Notes: a model not told the origin generated them from the letters alone. A stretch of 64,000 bases of DNA from Clostridium thermobutyricum DSM 4928 (GCF_002050515.1 NZ_LTAY01000010.1:29110-93109); one strand, 5' to 3'. Positions 31,521-43,513 are shown, counted from the first letter of the stretch. Translations and numbers: made by a program.

Positions 31521-31667
31521 TTTATTTACAGGAATATTTGAAATATGTCTTAAGCAAGCAGGTAGAACATTAGTCTTAGAATGTCTTGCAACACATTTAC
31601 AACAGATACCTCTATTTTCACATTTTAAATTTTTACATGGACATTCAATAGTATTATTACAGCTCAT
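31518..31667 (-). CDS. Small Cys-rich protein (DUF6485-like)
   Basis: This 49-aa protein, MSCNNTIECPCKNLKCENRG followed by ICCKCVARHSKTNVLPACLRH and a short tail, has eight cysteines. They are arranged as C, CxC, C, CC, C, then C in LPACL. The pattern and size match a family of short clostridial proteins annotated DUF6485, probably metal-binding; no function is known. An AAGGAG site sits 6 nt before the ATG, which supports it as real despite its length. It is divergent from nothing and converges on the 78-aa gene. Confidence 0.7.
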   Translation of the reverse strand: MSCNNTIECPCKNLKCENRGICCKCVARHSKTNVLPACLRHISNIPVNK

Positions 31668-31734
31668 AAAAAACTCCTTTTTATTTATCTTTAGTAAAAT
31701 ATATTAATAAATTTATTTGTTTATCAAAGATTAA

Positions 31735-31768
31735 AATACTCCACAATAAAAAATTATTATGGAGTATT
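31735..31768 (-). terminator. Terminator of glnS
   Basis: The stem AATACTCCA pairs with TGGAGTATT. On the minus strand it is followed by TTTTAATC. Confidence 0.7.
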
Positions 31769-31786
31769 AGTCACAAAATTTGTGGA

Positions 31787-33451
31787 TTATTTTTGTAATT
31801 TAAATGATGATTTTAATGGAACGATTCTATTAAATACTAATTTTTCATCAGTAGTATTTTTAGTATCTATTGAGAAGAATCCATTTCTAACTAATTGTAG
31901 TTTATCTAGTGGTTTAAGACCAGGTACTGCATTTGGTTCTATAAATCCTTGGAAAATTTCCATTGAGTGTGGATTTATTTGTTCTAAGAAATGTTTTCCT
32001 TCATTTTCAGGAGCATCATCTAAAATTAAAGGTTCATATAATCTAAATTCTGCTGGAACTGAAGAATTTGCATCAACCCAGTGGATTGTTCCTTTAACTT
32101 TTCTTCCTGTAAATCCTGAACCACTCTTAGTTTCTGGATCATAAGTACAGTGAAGTTCAATAACTTCTCCATTTTCATCTTTTATAACTTCATTACATTT
32201 AATGAAGTAAGCTCCTCTAAGTCTAACTTCGTTACCAGGGAATAATCTAAAATATTTTTTAGCTGGAACTTCCATGAAGTCATCTCTTTCAACATAGATT
32301 TCTCTTGAGAAAGTTATTTCTCTCTTACCAAATGATTCATCTTTAGGATGAATATCTAGAGAAAGTGTTTCACTTTGGCCTTCTGGGTAGTTTGTTATAA
32401 CTACTTTTAATGGATTAATTACTGCCATAGCTGTAGGAACTTTTGGTTGAAGATCCTCTCTTAAGAAGTAATCAAGCATTTGAGAATCTACAGTAGAGTT
32501 TGATTTTGCAACACCTATAGCAGAGCAGAAGTTTCTAATAGCTTCTGGAGTATATCCTCTTCTTCTAAGACCTGATATAGTTGGCATTCTTGGGTCATCC
32601 CAACCATCAACTACACCTTCATCAACTAATTGTTTAAGCTTTCTTTTACTCATAACTGTATTAGTCATGTTAAGTCTAGCAAATTCTATTTGTCTTGGAG
32701 TAGCCTCCATTTCACATTCACGAACAAACCAATCATAAAGAGGTCTGTGGTCTGCAAACTCAAGAGTACAAATTGAATGAGTTATATGTTCAATTGCATC
32801 TTCTAATGGATGAGCAAAATCATACATTGGATAGATACACCATTTATCTCCAGTATTATGGTGTTCTGAATGAGCAATTCTATAGATTATAGGATCTCTC
32901 ATATTAAGATTTGGAGAAGACATATCTATTTTAGCTCTAAGAACTTTTTCTCCATCTTTGAATTCACCATTTTTCATTTTTTCGAATAATTCAAGGTTTT
33001 CTTCAACAGTTCTATTTCTATAAGGACTTTCCTTACCAGGAGCTGTTAAACTTCCTCTATATTCTTTAATTTCATCTGGAGTTAAATCACACACGTATGC
33101 TAAGCCTTTTTTTATTAATAGTAGAGCTTTTTCATACATTGTATCAAAGTAATTTGATGCAAAGTGAAGCTCATTCCACTGACAGCCAAGCCATTTAACA
33201 TCCTCTTCTATAGACTGAACGTATTCAGTATCCTCTTTAGTTGGATTTGTATCATCAAATCTAAGATTTGTTCTACCTTTAAACTCTTCTGATAATCCGA
33301 AGTTTAAAAGTATAGATTTCGCATGACCAATGTGTAAGTATCCGTTTGGCTCTGGTGGAAATCTTGTTATTATACTATCGTGCTTTCCTGTTTCTAAGTC
33401 TTCTTTAATAATATTTCTAATGAAGTTAGATGAAATATTTTCATTTGACAT
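31787..33451 (-). CDS. glnS: Glutaminyl-tRNA synthetase
   Basis: GlnS charges tRNA-Gln directly. The 554-aa class I enzyme has [18 protein letters not shown] (HIGH motif, about 25-42), RFDDTNP near 62 and the [11 protein letters not shown] (KMSKS-type) loop near 262. Two beta-barrel anticodon-binding domains follow. An AGGAGGTG ribosome site precedes the ATG. Many Firmicutes lack GlnRS and use GatCAB, so its presence is a lineage marker. It faces gltX convergently, so the two related synthetases sit side by side. Confidence 0.96.
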   Translation of the reverse strand: MSNENISSNFIRNIIKEDLETGKHDSIITRFPPEPNGYLHIGHAKSILLNFGLSEEFKGRTNLRFDDTNPTKEDTEYVQSIEEDVKWLGCQWNELHFASNYFDTMYEKALLLIKKGLAYVCDLTPDEIKEYRGSLTAPGKESPYRNRTVEENLELFEKMKNGEFKDGEKVLRAKIDMSSPNLNMRDPIIYRIAHSEHHNTGDKWCIYPMYDFAHPLEDAIEHITHSICTLEFADHRPLYDWFVRECEMEATPRQIEFARLNMTNTVMSKRKLKQLVDEGVVDGWDDPRMPTISGLRRRGYTPEAIRNFCSAIGVAKSNSTVDSQMLDYFLREDLQPKVPTAMAVINPLKVVITNYPEGQSETLSLDIHPKDESFGKREITFSREIYVERDDFMEVPAKKYFRLFPGNEVRLRGAYFIKCNEVIKDENGEVIELHCTYDPETKSGSGFTGRKVKGTIHWVDANSSVPAEFRLYEPLILDDAPENEGKHFLEQINPHSMEIFQGFIEPNAVPGLKPLDKLQLVRNGFFSIDTKNTTDEKLVFNRIVPLKSSFKLQK

Positions 33452-33556
33452 AAAAGCTTACACCTCCTGTTAAAATTTATGTTTATATAATACACAATTA
33501 CCTTTAATTTTAATCCAATATAACAAAAAAATCTAGAGAAAAAAGGCATTTAAAAA

Positions 33557-33610
33557 GACTCTTAAAGGTGAATAAGCTAATAAAAATAGCATATTTCACT
33601 TTTAAGAGTC
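33557..33610 (-). terminator. Terminator of sodA
   Basis: A 16-bp stem with one G-U pair is followed on the minus strand by CTTTTTAAA. Confidence 0.8.
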
Positions 33611-33637
33611 ATAATTTTACGTTATTTATTAAATTAA

Positions 33638-34261
33638 CTAACAGTTTTTAGCTGAATTAAATCTATCTTCAACTACATTCCAATCAATAATTTCATAGTA
33701 ATTATTGATATATTCAGGTCTTCTATTTTGATATTTTAAATAATAAGCATGTTCCCAAACATCCATAGTAAGAAGAGGAATATTATTTTCTGATATAGGA
33801 CAAATTTGATTTGGTGTGTTAATTACTTGAAGTTCATTTTGTTCATCAAGTATTAGCCAAGCCCATCCTGAACCAAATTGACTTGTTCCAGCTTTAGTAA
33901 ATTCAGTTTTAAAGTTTTCAAAAGAACCAAAACGTTTGTTTATTGCATCTAAAACATTTCCATGTGGAGAAGTACTATTTGGTTTATTAAGTCCATCCCA
34001 ATAAAATTCATGATTAAAAACTCCACCACCATTATTAATAACAGGAAGTCTTTTATCTTCTGGAAGTTCGTCTAAATTTTTTAAAATATCAACTAAACTA
34101 GCATTTTTTAAAGGACCAGTATAATCCTTTAAAGCATTATTTAAATTATCAGTATAAGTTTGTTGATGTTTATCATGATGAATAGTAACTGTTGCCTTAT
34201 CTATTACAGGTTCTAATGCATCATAAGCAAATTTTAATGGTTTAAGTTTAAATTCTGTCAT
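33638..34261 (-). CDS. sodA: Superoxide dismutase, Mn/Fe type
   Basis: This enzyme dismutates superoxide to oxygen and peroxide in the cytoplasm. At 207 aa it carries the four metal ligands expected of the Mn/Fe family: His in TVTIHHDKHQQTY, His in FNHEFYW, and Asp and His in MDVWEHAYYLKYQNRR. QFGSGWAWLIL holds active-site residues. Metal preference (Mn, Fe or either) cannot be read with certainty. ATG 34261 follows GAGGTG, and the GTG nine bases upstream overlaps that site. For an anaerobe this is an oxygen-tolerance gene. Confidence 0.95.
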   Translation of the reverse strand: MTEFKLKPLKFAYDALEPVIDKATVTIHHDKHQQTYTDNLNNALKDYTGPLKNASLVDILKNLDELPEDKRLPVINNGGGVFNHEFYWDGLNKPNSTSPHGNVLDAINKRFGSFENFKTEFTKAGTSQFGSGWAWLILDEQNELQVINTPNQICPISENNIPLLTMDVWEHAYYLKYQNRRPEYINNYYEIIDWNVVEDRFNSAKNC

Positions 34262-34318
34262 ATTTATCACCTCAGAATTTAGTATATAAATAAAGTGATA
34301 AAAAGATACATAAAAACG

Positions 34319-35230
34319 TTATTTTTTTAGACCTTGAAAATTAAAATCAGGTACAAAATCAGTTGTACTTGAACCACTATCTTGAATAAAAGCATTTGTA
34401 ATTCCCAGTTCAGCAGCATAACTAATTAATGAATCATACATTTTAGGATTTAAAGGCTTAGAAATTTCTTTATATTCAAAAGCTTTAAACATTGGAGTAT
34501 ATTGATTCATAATACTTATATAAACATTATCACCAAACATAGAATATATACAGTCAATTACTTTTTTTGAATCAAAAAGAAGTCCAGGAAGCATAAGATG
34601 TCTTACTATAATTCCTTTAATCATTCTTCCATTAGAATCAAATTTATTTTTTCCAACTTGCTTGAACATTTCTTTTAAAATTTCAATTACATTATCTTTA
34701 TAACCTTTAGCATTTGAATATTTTATAGCATATTTATCATCAAAATATTTAAAGTCAGGAAGATAAACATCTATAAATCCATCTAACATTTTTATTGTTT
34801 CTAAAGAATCATATCCATTTGTATTATAGAGTATTGGAAGAGTTAAACCATTAGCTTTAGCTTTTTTTATTGCTTCTATTATTTTAGGAACATAATGAGT
34901 AGGAGTAACAAGATTTATATTATTAGCTCCTTTGTCTTGAAGTTCTAAAAATATTTCATAAAGTCTATCTGTAGTTATTTCAATTCCTTTATGCTCTTGA
35001 CTTATTTCATGGTTTTGGCAAAATACACATTTTAAATTGCAATTAGAAAAGAAAACTGTACCAGAACCTGTTTCTAAAGAAATAGGAGGTTCTTCCCAAA
35101 AGTGAAGTTCAGCTCGAGCAGCAGTTATTTTATCAGAAGAGTTACAAGCTCCAATCTTTCCTTTTGTTCTATCTATATTACATCTTCGTATACAAAGATT
35201 ACATTTTTCAAAAGCTTTATAATAGTCCAT
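34319..35230 (-). CDS. Radical SAM protein, PflA-like
   Basis: This 303-aa protein carries the radical SAM cluster motif CNLKCVFCQN (CxxxCxxC, about residues 68-77) preceded by a second Cys set, CNLCIRRCNIDRTKGKIGAC (about 10-30). It resembles pyruvate formate-lyase-activating-enzyme-like proteins and may cleave SAM to make a glycyl radical or modify a small substrate. No glycyl radical enzyme is adjacent, so the substrate is unknown. GAAAGG lies 11 nt upstream of the ATG. It is cotranscribed with, or just upstream of, sodA on the minus strand. Confidence 0.82.
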   Translation of the reverse strand: MDYYKAFEKCNLCIRRCNIDRTKGKIGACNSSDKITAARAELHFWEEPPISLETGSGTVFFSNCNLKCVFCQNHEISQEHKGIEITTDRLYEIFLELQDKGANNINLVTPTHYVPKIIEAIKKAKANGLTLPILYNTNGYDSLETIKMLDGFIDVYLPDFKYFDDKYAIKYSNAKGYKDNVIEILKEMFKQVGKNKFDSNGRMIKGIIVRHLMLPGLLFDSKKVIDCIYSMFGDNVYISIMNQYTPMFKAFEYKEISKPLNPKMYDSLISYAAELGITNAFIQDSGSSTTDFVPDFNFQGLKK

Positions 35231-35372
35231 TATACTACGACCTTTCTATATGTTTTTATAAATTATATATCTAATTATAAAATAGAGCAATTTATAATGA
35301 TAAATGTGGAAAAAAATGAGAGTAAGAGGTACAATAGTAGGATAAAATAATAAAAAGAGAGTGGGTTAGCTT

Positions 35373-35957
35373 ATGGAAAGTAATTTTAATGAATTAGAGT
35401 ATAATGGTGAAGTTTTTAATAAGATAGAAGGCAGAAACAACGAATTTAGTGATTTAGTTTTTGAAAATTGCACTTTTAATAGATGCGATTTTACGGGAGC
35501 GAGTTTTATAGAAGCAACTTTTGATGGATGTACTTTTAAAGAATGTAATTTTACACTTGCTAAATTAGATAATTCAAAACTTAGAGGAGCTTTATTTAAT
35601 GATTGTAAAATAGTTGGAGTAGATTTTACTAAATGCGATACTTTTATATTAGATTTTGAATTTAAAAATTCTTTAGTTCAAAGTTGTAATTTTACTGGTC
35701 TTAAAATTCCAAAAACAAAATTTATAAGCTGTAATATTGCAGGTTCAGATTTTATGAATTGTGATTTGAGAGAAGCGAAATTTACTAAATCATCTTTAGA
35801 GGAATCAATTTTTGAAAATACTAATTTAACAAAGGCGGACTTTTCAGAAGCAATAGATTATACAATTAATCCAGAAAGAAATAAAATAAAAAAAGCAAAA
35901 TTTTCTATGCCAGAGGTTTTAGGACTTTTAAAGGAATTTAATATTATAGTAAAGTAG
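35373..35957 (+). CDS. Pentapeptide repeat protein, Qnr/MfpA-like
   Basis: This 194-aa protein is a chain of A(D/N)LxF-type pentapeptides, for example FENCTFNRCDFTGASFIEAT, forming a right-handed quadrilateral beta helix. The C-terminal ADFSEAIDYTINPERNKIKK and PEVLGLLKEFNI resemble Qnr proteins, which mimic DNA and protect gyrase from quinolones. Chromosomal Qnr-like proteins are known in clostridia, but resistance must be tested. It is shorter than Qnr (about 215 aa). It lies 10 nt upstream of an aminoglycoside acetyltransferase-family gene, so the two are cotranscribed. Confidence 0.75.
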   Translation: MESNFNELEYNGEVFNKIEGRNNEFSDLVFENCTFNRCDFTGASFIEATFDGCTFKECNFTLAKLDNSKLRGALFNDCKIVGVDFTKCDTFILDFEFKNSLVQSCNFTGLKIPKTKFISCNIAGSDFMNCDLREAKFTKSSLEESIFENTNLTKADFSEAIDYTINPERNKIKKAKFSMPEVLGLLKEFNIIVK

Positions 35958-35967
35958 GTAACAAATT

Positions 35968-36780
35968 ATGAGTAGATTAGAAGAAATAATTAATAATAGT
36001 AATGACGTAATTACAAAGTCATTTTTAGTAAAAGAATTTAAAAGAATAGGATTAAAAGCAGGAGATAAAATACTTGTTCATTCAAAATTAAGCTCTTTTG
36101 GATTTGTTTGCGGTGGGGAAAGAACAGTTGTAGAAGCATTAATGGAAGTTATAACAGAAGAAGGAACTATTTCTATGCCAGCTCATAGTGGGGACATTTG
36201 TGACCCAATATTTTGGGGAAATCCTCCTGTACCAAAAGAATGGTTTGAAAAGATAAGAGAAGAAATGCCTGCATTTGATAGAGAAAATACAAAAACATAT
36301 GGTATGGGATTAATAGCTGAAAACTTTAGAACAAGATTAGATGTTTTAAGAAGTTATCATCCAACTGTTTCTTTTACTTCATGGGGAAAAGAATCAGAAG
36401 AAATAACAAAAGAACATACATTAGAGAATTCTTTAGGAGAAGGAAGCCCACTTAGAAAAATGTATGATTTAGATTTTAAGGTTTTATTATTAGGGGTTGA
36501 TTATGACGTAAATACTATGTTCCATTTAAGTGAATATAGAGCAGGAAATGCAGAAAAAACAATAAATGCTTCTCCAATAATTGAAAATGGAGAAAGAGTA
36601 TTTAAGTCTTATGAAGATATTGAATTTAAAACAGAATTATTTATGTTTGCAGGTGAAAGCTTTGAAGAAAAACATAATGTAATAAAAGATAAAATAGGAC
36701 TTTCAAATATAAAATTATTTTCTGCAAGAGAATGTGTTGATTTTGGAGTTGAATATTTTAAAAACGTAAATATTTATTAG
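35968..36780 (+). CDS. Aminoglycoside N(3)-acetyltransferase family protein
   Basis: This 270-aa protein belongs to the AAC(3)/FrbF/YokD antibiotic acetyltransferase family, which uses acetyl-CoA. Family marks are LVHSKLSSFGFVCGGERTV (about 35-53), ISMPAHSGD, RSYHPTVSFTSWGKE (about 132-146), ENSLGEGSPLRKMYD and LLLGVDYDVNTMFHLSEYRA. Chromosomal members do not always give aminoglycoside resistance, so the substrate is open. It is the second gene of a two-gene operon with the pentapeptide protein. Confidence 0.85.
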   Translation: MSRLEEIINNSNDVITKSFLVKEFKRIGLKAGDKILVHSKLSSFGFVCGGERTVVEALMEVITEEGTISMPAHSGDICDPIFWGNPPVPKEWFEKIREEMPAFDRENTKTYGMGLIAENFRTRLDVLRSYHPTVSFTSWGKESEEITKEHTLENSLGEGSPLRKMYDLDFKVLLLGVDYDVNTMFHLSEYRAGNAEKTINASPIIENGERVFKSYEDIEFKTELFMFAGESFEEKHNVIKDKIGLSNIKLFSARECVDFGVEYFKNVNIY

Positions 36781-36954
36781 AATGTATGTTTGTATTAGAT
36801 ATTAAATATGCTATACTTTAAAATAAGAAAAATAAAGCTTGTAATTAATTATAGGTTTATATAATAAAAAATTTATTTAGTATGAGTCTAGGAAATTATC
36901 CTGGGCTTTTACCTTTCTTAATTATAAGAGAAACCTTGAAGGGAGGATTTAAAT

Positions 36955-39231
36955 TTGGATTTAAAATCACTTTTAAATAAAGAGCAATACGAGGGAGCAA
37001 GTACAGTAGAAGGGCAAGTACTTATTCTTGCAGGAGCGGGTTCAGGAAAAACTAGAGTTTTAACTTATAGAATGGCACATATGATAGATGATTTAGGAAT
37101 ATTCCCATGGAAGATATTAGCTATTACATTTACAAATAAAGCAGCAAAAGAAATGAGAGATAGAGTACGTTCAATAATTGGAGAAAAAGCAGACTCAATG
37201 TGGATATCAACTTTCCATTCAACTTGCGTTCGTATATTAAGAAGAGATATAGAAAAATTAGGTTATAAATCAAGTTTTACTATTTATGATACATCAGATC
37301 AAAAAGTTCTTTTAAAAGAATGTATGAAAGCACTTAATATAAATGAAAAAGATATAACACTTCAAGAGGTTATGGGTAAAATAGGAAGAGCAAAAGATAC
37401 TATGCAAACACCTGCAAGCTTTATGAGAGAACATGAGCAAAATTTTAGAGAAAAGAAAATAGCAGATGTTTATCAAATGTATCAAAAGAGATTAAAAGAA
37501 AATAATGCTTTAGATTTTGATGATTTAATATTTAAAACAGTTGAACTATTTAAAACAAGTGAAGAAACATTAGAGTTTTATCAAAATAAATTCCAATATA
37601 TTATGGTAGATGAGTACCAAGATACGAATGGTGCTCAATATGAATTAGTTAAAATGTTAGCTAAGAAATATAAGAATATTTGTGTTGTTGGAGATGATGA
37701 CCAATGTATTTACCAATGGAGAGGTGCAGATATTCAAAATATACTTGATTTTGAAAAGGATTATCCTGATTGTAAGGTTATAAAACTTGAACAAAATTAT
37801 CGTTCAAAAGGAAATATATTAGATGCTGCAAATGAGGTTATAGTTAACAACTCTAGAAGAAAAGATAAAGCATTAAGAACAGAACAAGAATCAGGAAGTA
37901 AAATAAAAATATATAGAGCTTTTTCAGATAAAGAAGAAGGAGATTTTGCTGCTAGAGAAATAAAGGATATTATCTCAAAAGAAGAAGATGCAAATTATAG
38001 AGATTTTGCAGTACTTTACAGAACAAATGCTCAATCGCGTACATTTGAGGAATGTTTTAGAAGAAGAGGGATACCATATAAAATTATTGGTGGAACTAAA
38101 TTCTATGACAGAAAAGAAATAAAGGATATGCTTGCATATTTAAAAGTATTAGTTAACCCTCAAGATGATGTAAGTATAAAGAGAATAATAAATGTTCCAA
38201 AGAGAAGTATAGGAGCAGCAACAATTGATAAAGTGCAAACTTTTGCTGAAGAGTTTGGATTAAATCTTTGGGATGCATTAAGTGAAGTTAGAACAATTAG
38301 CACTTTAACAGCTAGAAATTGTACTTCAATTGAAAAGTTTACTAGCCTTATGGATAATTTTATGATTCTTGCAGAAACTATGCCACCATCAATGTTAATA
38401 GAAAACATATTAAAAGAAAGTGGATATTTAGCAGAATTAGAAAAATCAAATGAAATAGAAGATAAGAGTAGAATAGAAAACCTTAAAGAACTTGTATCAG
38501 ATGCTGTTGATTTTGAAAAGAGTAATCCAGAAAATAATACACTTGCAGATTACTTAGAGCAAGTGGCACTTGTTCAAGATGCGGATAAAGCTGATGAAGA
38601 GGCAGATAGTGTTGTTTTAATGACTCTTCATAGTGCAAAAGGATTAGAATTTCCATATGTATTTATGGTTGGAATGGAAAATGGATTATTCCCAAGTGCA
38701 AGTGATATAAATGATCCAAGTCAAATGGAAGAATCAAGAAGACTTTGTTATGTTGGAATAACAAGAGCAAAAGAAGTTCTTTATATGACTTCAGCTGAAA
38801 AAAGACTTCTTTTTGGTAGAATAACTTCATATAGTCAATCAGATTTTATAAATGAAATAAGATTTGATTTAAAAGAATTCGTTAATGGAAGAAGTATAAC
38901 TGGTGGAAGTACAGGGGAAAATTATTATAATTCGCCTACAAAATTAAATTCAAATCCACATAGCTTAAGAAATCAAATAATGGGAAGAAATCAAAATACT
39001 ATTGGAAGAAAAACAAGTATACCATCTAGCACTTCAAGTTCTAATAGCAAAGGAAATTTAGCAAATGCTAATAATATTTCATTGGGGAAAAAAGTTAGAC
39101 ATGAAAAGTTTGGAACTGGAACTGTAGTTTCTGTATCTGAATCTAATGGAGATAAAAAGCTTACAATAGCATTTGATAAACAAGGAGTTAAGAATTTAAT
39201 GTTATCAATGGCTAAATTAGAATTAATTTAA
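36955..39231 (+). CDS. pcrA: ATP-dependent DNA helicase PcrA (UvrD family)
   Basis: This 758-aa superfamily 1A 3'-5' helicase acts in repair, clearing of RNA polymerase and plasmid rolling-circle replication. Walker A LAGAGSGKTR is near residue 25. Further motifs are FTNKAAKEMRDR, VDEYQDTNGAQYELV, GDDDQCIYQWRGAD, TLHSAKGLEFP and YVGITRAKEVLY. A Ser/Asn-rich linker leads to a C-terminal Tudor-like domain (GKKVRHEKFGTGTVVSV). Translation starts at TTG 36955 after GGGAGG. It lies 75 nt upstream of ligA, the conserved pcrA-ligA pair of Firmicutes. Confidence 0.96.
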   Translation: MDLKSLLNKEQYEGASTVEGQVLILAGAGSGKTRVLTYRMAHMIDDLGIFPWKILAITFTNKAAKEMRDRVRSIIGEKADSMWISTFHSTCVRILRRDIEKLGYKSSFTIYDTSDQKVLLKECMKALNINEKDITLQEVMGKIGRAKDTMQTPASFMREHEQNFREKKIADVYQMYQKRLKENNALDFDDLIFKTVELFKTSEETLEFYQNKFQYIMVDEYQDTNGAQYELVKMLAKKYKNICVVGDDDQCIYQWRGADIQNILDFEKDYPDCKVIKLEQNYRSKGNILDAANEVIVNNSRRKDKALRTEQESGSKIKIYRAFSDKEEGDFAAREIKDIISKEEDANYRDFAVLYRTNAQSRTFEECFRRRGIPYKIIGGTKFYDRKEIKDMLAYLKVLVNPQDDVSIKRIINVPKRSIGAATIDKVQTFAEEFGLNLWDALSEVRTISTLTARNCTSIEKFTSLMDNFMILAETMPPSMLIENILKESGYLAELEKSNEIEDKSRIENLKELVSDAVDFEKSNPENNTLADYLEQVALVQDADKADEEADSVVLMTLHSAKGLEFPYVFMVGMENGLFPSASDINDPSQMEESRRLCYVGITRAKEVLYMTSAEKRLLFGRITSYSQSDFINEIRFDLKEFVNGRSITGGSTGENYYNSPTKLNSNPHSLRNQIMGRNQNTIGRKTSIPSSTSSSNSKGNLANANNISLGKKVRHEKFGTGTVVSVSESNGDKKLTIAFDKQGVKNLMLSMAKLELI

Positions 39232-39300
39232 TAAAAATATTCTTATAAATAATAATATAAAAATGTATAATAAATTTATAGGATTATAAAGTGGAGGTAA

Positions 39301-41292
<1,992 letters not shown>

Positions 41293-41303
41293 GAGATTGA
41301 AGG

Positions 41304-41576
41304 ATGAAGAAATTAGTAAATGCATTAGGAATTGCTATGAGTATAGTATCAGGAGTAGTAATAATATGCACATTTTTAACTTCATATCAATTTATATATT
41401 TAGGAGATATGTTTACTACCTACTTTACATTACAAGTATGTCTAGGAATAACCATGGGATTATGGGCAATAAAATTTTGGCTAGAGGAACTTGGAACTAA
41501 AAAATATATATATCCACTTATTTGCTTAGGAATAAGCTTTTCTTCAGTATTTTTTATATTAAGTGCTGTTAGATAA
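41304..41576 (+). CDS. Small membrane protein
   Basis: This 90-aa protein has two to three hydrophobic helices (about 7-27, 38-58 and 68-87) and short polar ends. It begins 11 nt after ligA with an AGGAG site and ends at a terminator, so it is the last gene of pcrA-ligA. No family is recognised. Confidence 0.6.
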   Translation: MKKLVNALGIAMSIVSGVVIICTFLTSYQFIYLGDMFTTYFTLQVCLGITMGLWAIKFWLEELGTKKYIYPLICLGISFSSVFFILSAVR

Positions 41577-41577
41577 T

Positions 41578-41616
41578 AAAAGAGAGCTACGTTTAATTAA
41601 CGTGGCTCTCTTTTTT
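41578..41616. terminator. Bidirectional terminator
   Basis: The stem AGAGAGCTACGTT pairs with AACGTGGCTCTCT and has A-rich and T-rich flanks. It serves the convergent genes and overlaps the end of the minus gene. Confidence 0.85.
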
Positions 41617-41872
41617 CAAAATCTTGAATATTTTCAAATTCTGAAATATCTAAAAGTTCTGCTACATCTTCTACAAAATCATTTTCTTCTCTATGTTTTT
41701 TTGAATTAGCAATTATGCTTAATTTTTGATTTATCTTTTCAAGTATGTAATTCTTATATCTTAATTGATTGTATGATTTTAATGCAACTATGAAAAGCCA
41801 GATGCCAATAAACATAAATGTTAGCATAAACACTATACCTATAATTGCAATTGTGACTACTAAAAAAGTCAT
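41597..41872 (-). CDS. Small membrane protein with cytoplasmic tail
   Basis: This 91-aa protein has one long N-terminal hydrophobic helix (about 1-31) and a charged, probably coiled-coil tail (KNYILEKINQKLSIIANSKK and an acidic end). A GGGGAGG site precedes the ATG. It could be an anchor or a regulator of an envelope machine; no family is recognised. Confidence 0.6.
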   Translation of the reverse strand: MTFLVVTIAIIGIVFMLTFMFIGIWLFIVALKSYNQLRYKNYILEKINQKLSIIANSKKHREENDFVEDVAELLDISEFENIQDFEKREPR

Positions 41873-42016
41873 TGTTAGACCTCCCCTATGTGATAATTAA
41901 TTATATCATAAATATTATATAACTTTAACAAAATAAATCTATATTATTCACCTATATGTTTACAATTTTAGAAAAATGTTAATAATCATAATAATTAAGA
42001 AGAGTGAGGAGATATT

Positions 42017-43513
42017 ATGATAAAAAAGATAATATTAACAGTTTTGGGGTCAACAATAGTAGGACTAGTTTTGTTAAGTTTTATAGATGTATATCAAGAG
42101 CAAGATACAAAAGAAGTAAGTGCATTTACATATGCTTTAGGCAATATAAATAATGATTTAAGAGATGTTACAAACCTTTCTATGAGAGAAAAAGATATTA
42201 TAACAGCCACAAGTAAATCATTAGTAAGTAAAAATAGTGACGGAAAAATAGAAAATGAACTTTCACAAGAAGTTAAAGTAAAAGATGATAATATTGAGTA
42301 TGAATTTATTCTTAAAGATGATATTAAATGGAGTGATGGTACTCAAATACTCCCAGTTCAAATAATAGATTTTTTTAAGGAATTATTAATATCAGAGGAA
42401 GAAAAAAATATAGAACCTATTTTAAATATATATGGAGCAAGAGAATTTAGAGAGTCTAATGGAAATGATACTAGTAAACTTGCTTTAATTGAAGGAGATA
42501 ACTCTATAATAATTAGATTGAATTCTAAAGATAAAGATTTTTTAGAGAAACTTACAAATCCTGTATATAAATTAAGAAAAAACTTAGATATGTGGAAAGA
42601 TATAAAATCATATCATGATAATATAGCTTATTCAGGAGATTATGTAATAGATACTGTTTCAGATGAAGAGATAATACTAAAAAGAGTAAATTATTTAAAT
42701 GAGAATATTCCACAAGAAATTAATATTATAAGGAATATGAGTGAAGAGGTTTCAATGGCAAAGTTTGAAACAGGAGAAGTTGATGTTGTTGTTAATCCAC
42801 CATCTAAGCAGTTAAATAGGTTAGAAGCAGAAGGAAGATTAAAAACCTTTAATGCTAATAAAGGAAAATATATATATTTAAATTCAAATGATAAAGGATT
42901 AGACTTTGAATCAAGAAAAGCAGTTTATAAGACTTTAAATAATGTTATAGAAACTTATCATAAAGAAAATGAGCATTATATTGAAGTAGCAGAATATAGT
43001 TACTTTTTAGAAGATAAAAAGAATTTAAATAGTATACAAGAGAGAAAAGTTCAAACCACAAAGATAAATAAAGAATTACCTAAAATAGTTACTTTATTAG
43101 CATTAGATACTCAAGAAAATAGAAGCTTATGCTCATATATAGGAGAATGGTTTAAAAATAATACTAAAACATCATTAAGGTATACGTTAGTAAATGAAGA
43201 TGAATATAAAAATATAGCTTTGAGAGATAGATATGATATAACTTTAATAGATATAGATTTATCAGCTAATAATAGAGAAAAAACATTTTCTGATTTAGAA
43301 TATTGGTATAATGATAATGAAAAAAAGTTATTTGAAAAAGAAAATAATAAAAATAATTCAGAGTTTAGAGAGTTAGAAAATACTTTATTTTCGAATTATA
43401 GGATATTACCTTTGTTTTTCGAAAATAAAAATGTAGCTATATCAAATAAAGTAAAAGAAATAAACTTTGACTATTATGGCAATATTCAATTTACGAAATT
43501 AAAAAATAAATAA
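42017..43513 (+). CDS. Orphan oligopeptide-binding-type protein (SBP_bac_5)
   Basis: This 498-aa protein resembles extracellular solute-binding proteins of peptide ABC transporters: LSQEVKVKDDNIEYEFILKD, then DIKWSDGTQILPVQIIDFFK (about 75-120) and FETGEVDVVVNPPS near 255. It has an N-terminal hydrophobic segment (about 5-25) but no Cys lipobox, so it is probably held by the uncleaved helix or secreted. No permease or ATPase genes lie near. It may be a sensor, a chaperone or a scavenging partner of a transporter elsewhere. GTGAGGAG precedes the ATG. Confidence 0.72.
   Translation: MIKKIILTVLGSTIVGLVLLSFIDVYQEQDTKEVSAFTYALGNINNDLRDVTNLSMREKDIITATSKSLVSKNSDGKIENELSQEVKVKDDNIEYEFILKDDIKWSDGTQILPVQIIDFFKELLISEEEKNIEPILNIYGAREFRESNGNDTSKLALIEGDNSIIIRLNSKDKDFLEKLTNPVYKLRKNLDMWKDIKSYHDNIAYSGDYVIDTVSDEEIILKRVNYLNENIPQEINIIRNMSEEVSMAKFETGEVDVVVNPPSKQLNRLEAEGRLKTFNANKGKYIYLNSNDKGLDFESRKAVYKTLNNVIETYHKENEHYIEVAEYSYFLEDKKNLNSIQERKVQTTKINKELPKIVTLLALDTQENRSLCSYIGEWFKNNTKTSLRYTLVNEDEYKNIALRDRYDITLIDIDLSANNREKTFSDLEYWYNDNEKKLFEKENNKNNSEFRELENTLFSNYRILPLFFENKNVAISNKVKEINFDYYGNIQFTKLKNK

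Noticed and set aside
31782..32144. Plus-strand ORF of 120 codons over the glnS 3' end
   Set aside because: It is the antisense of conserved GlnRS coding sequence and lacks a ribosome site.
35102..35350. Plus-strand 82-codon ORF upstream of the pentapeptide gene
   Set aside because: Mostly antisense to the radical SAM gene, without a ribosome site or recognisable motif.
41297..41500. Alternative-frame ORF at the start of the small membrane protein after ligA
   Set aside because: The frame of the 90-aa hydrophobic protein has the better spacing to AGGAG and a membrane-protein composition; the other frame has neither.
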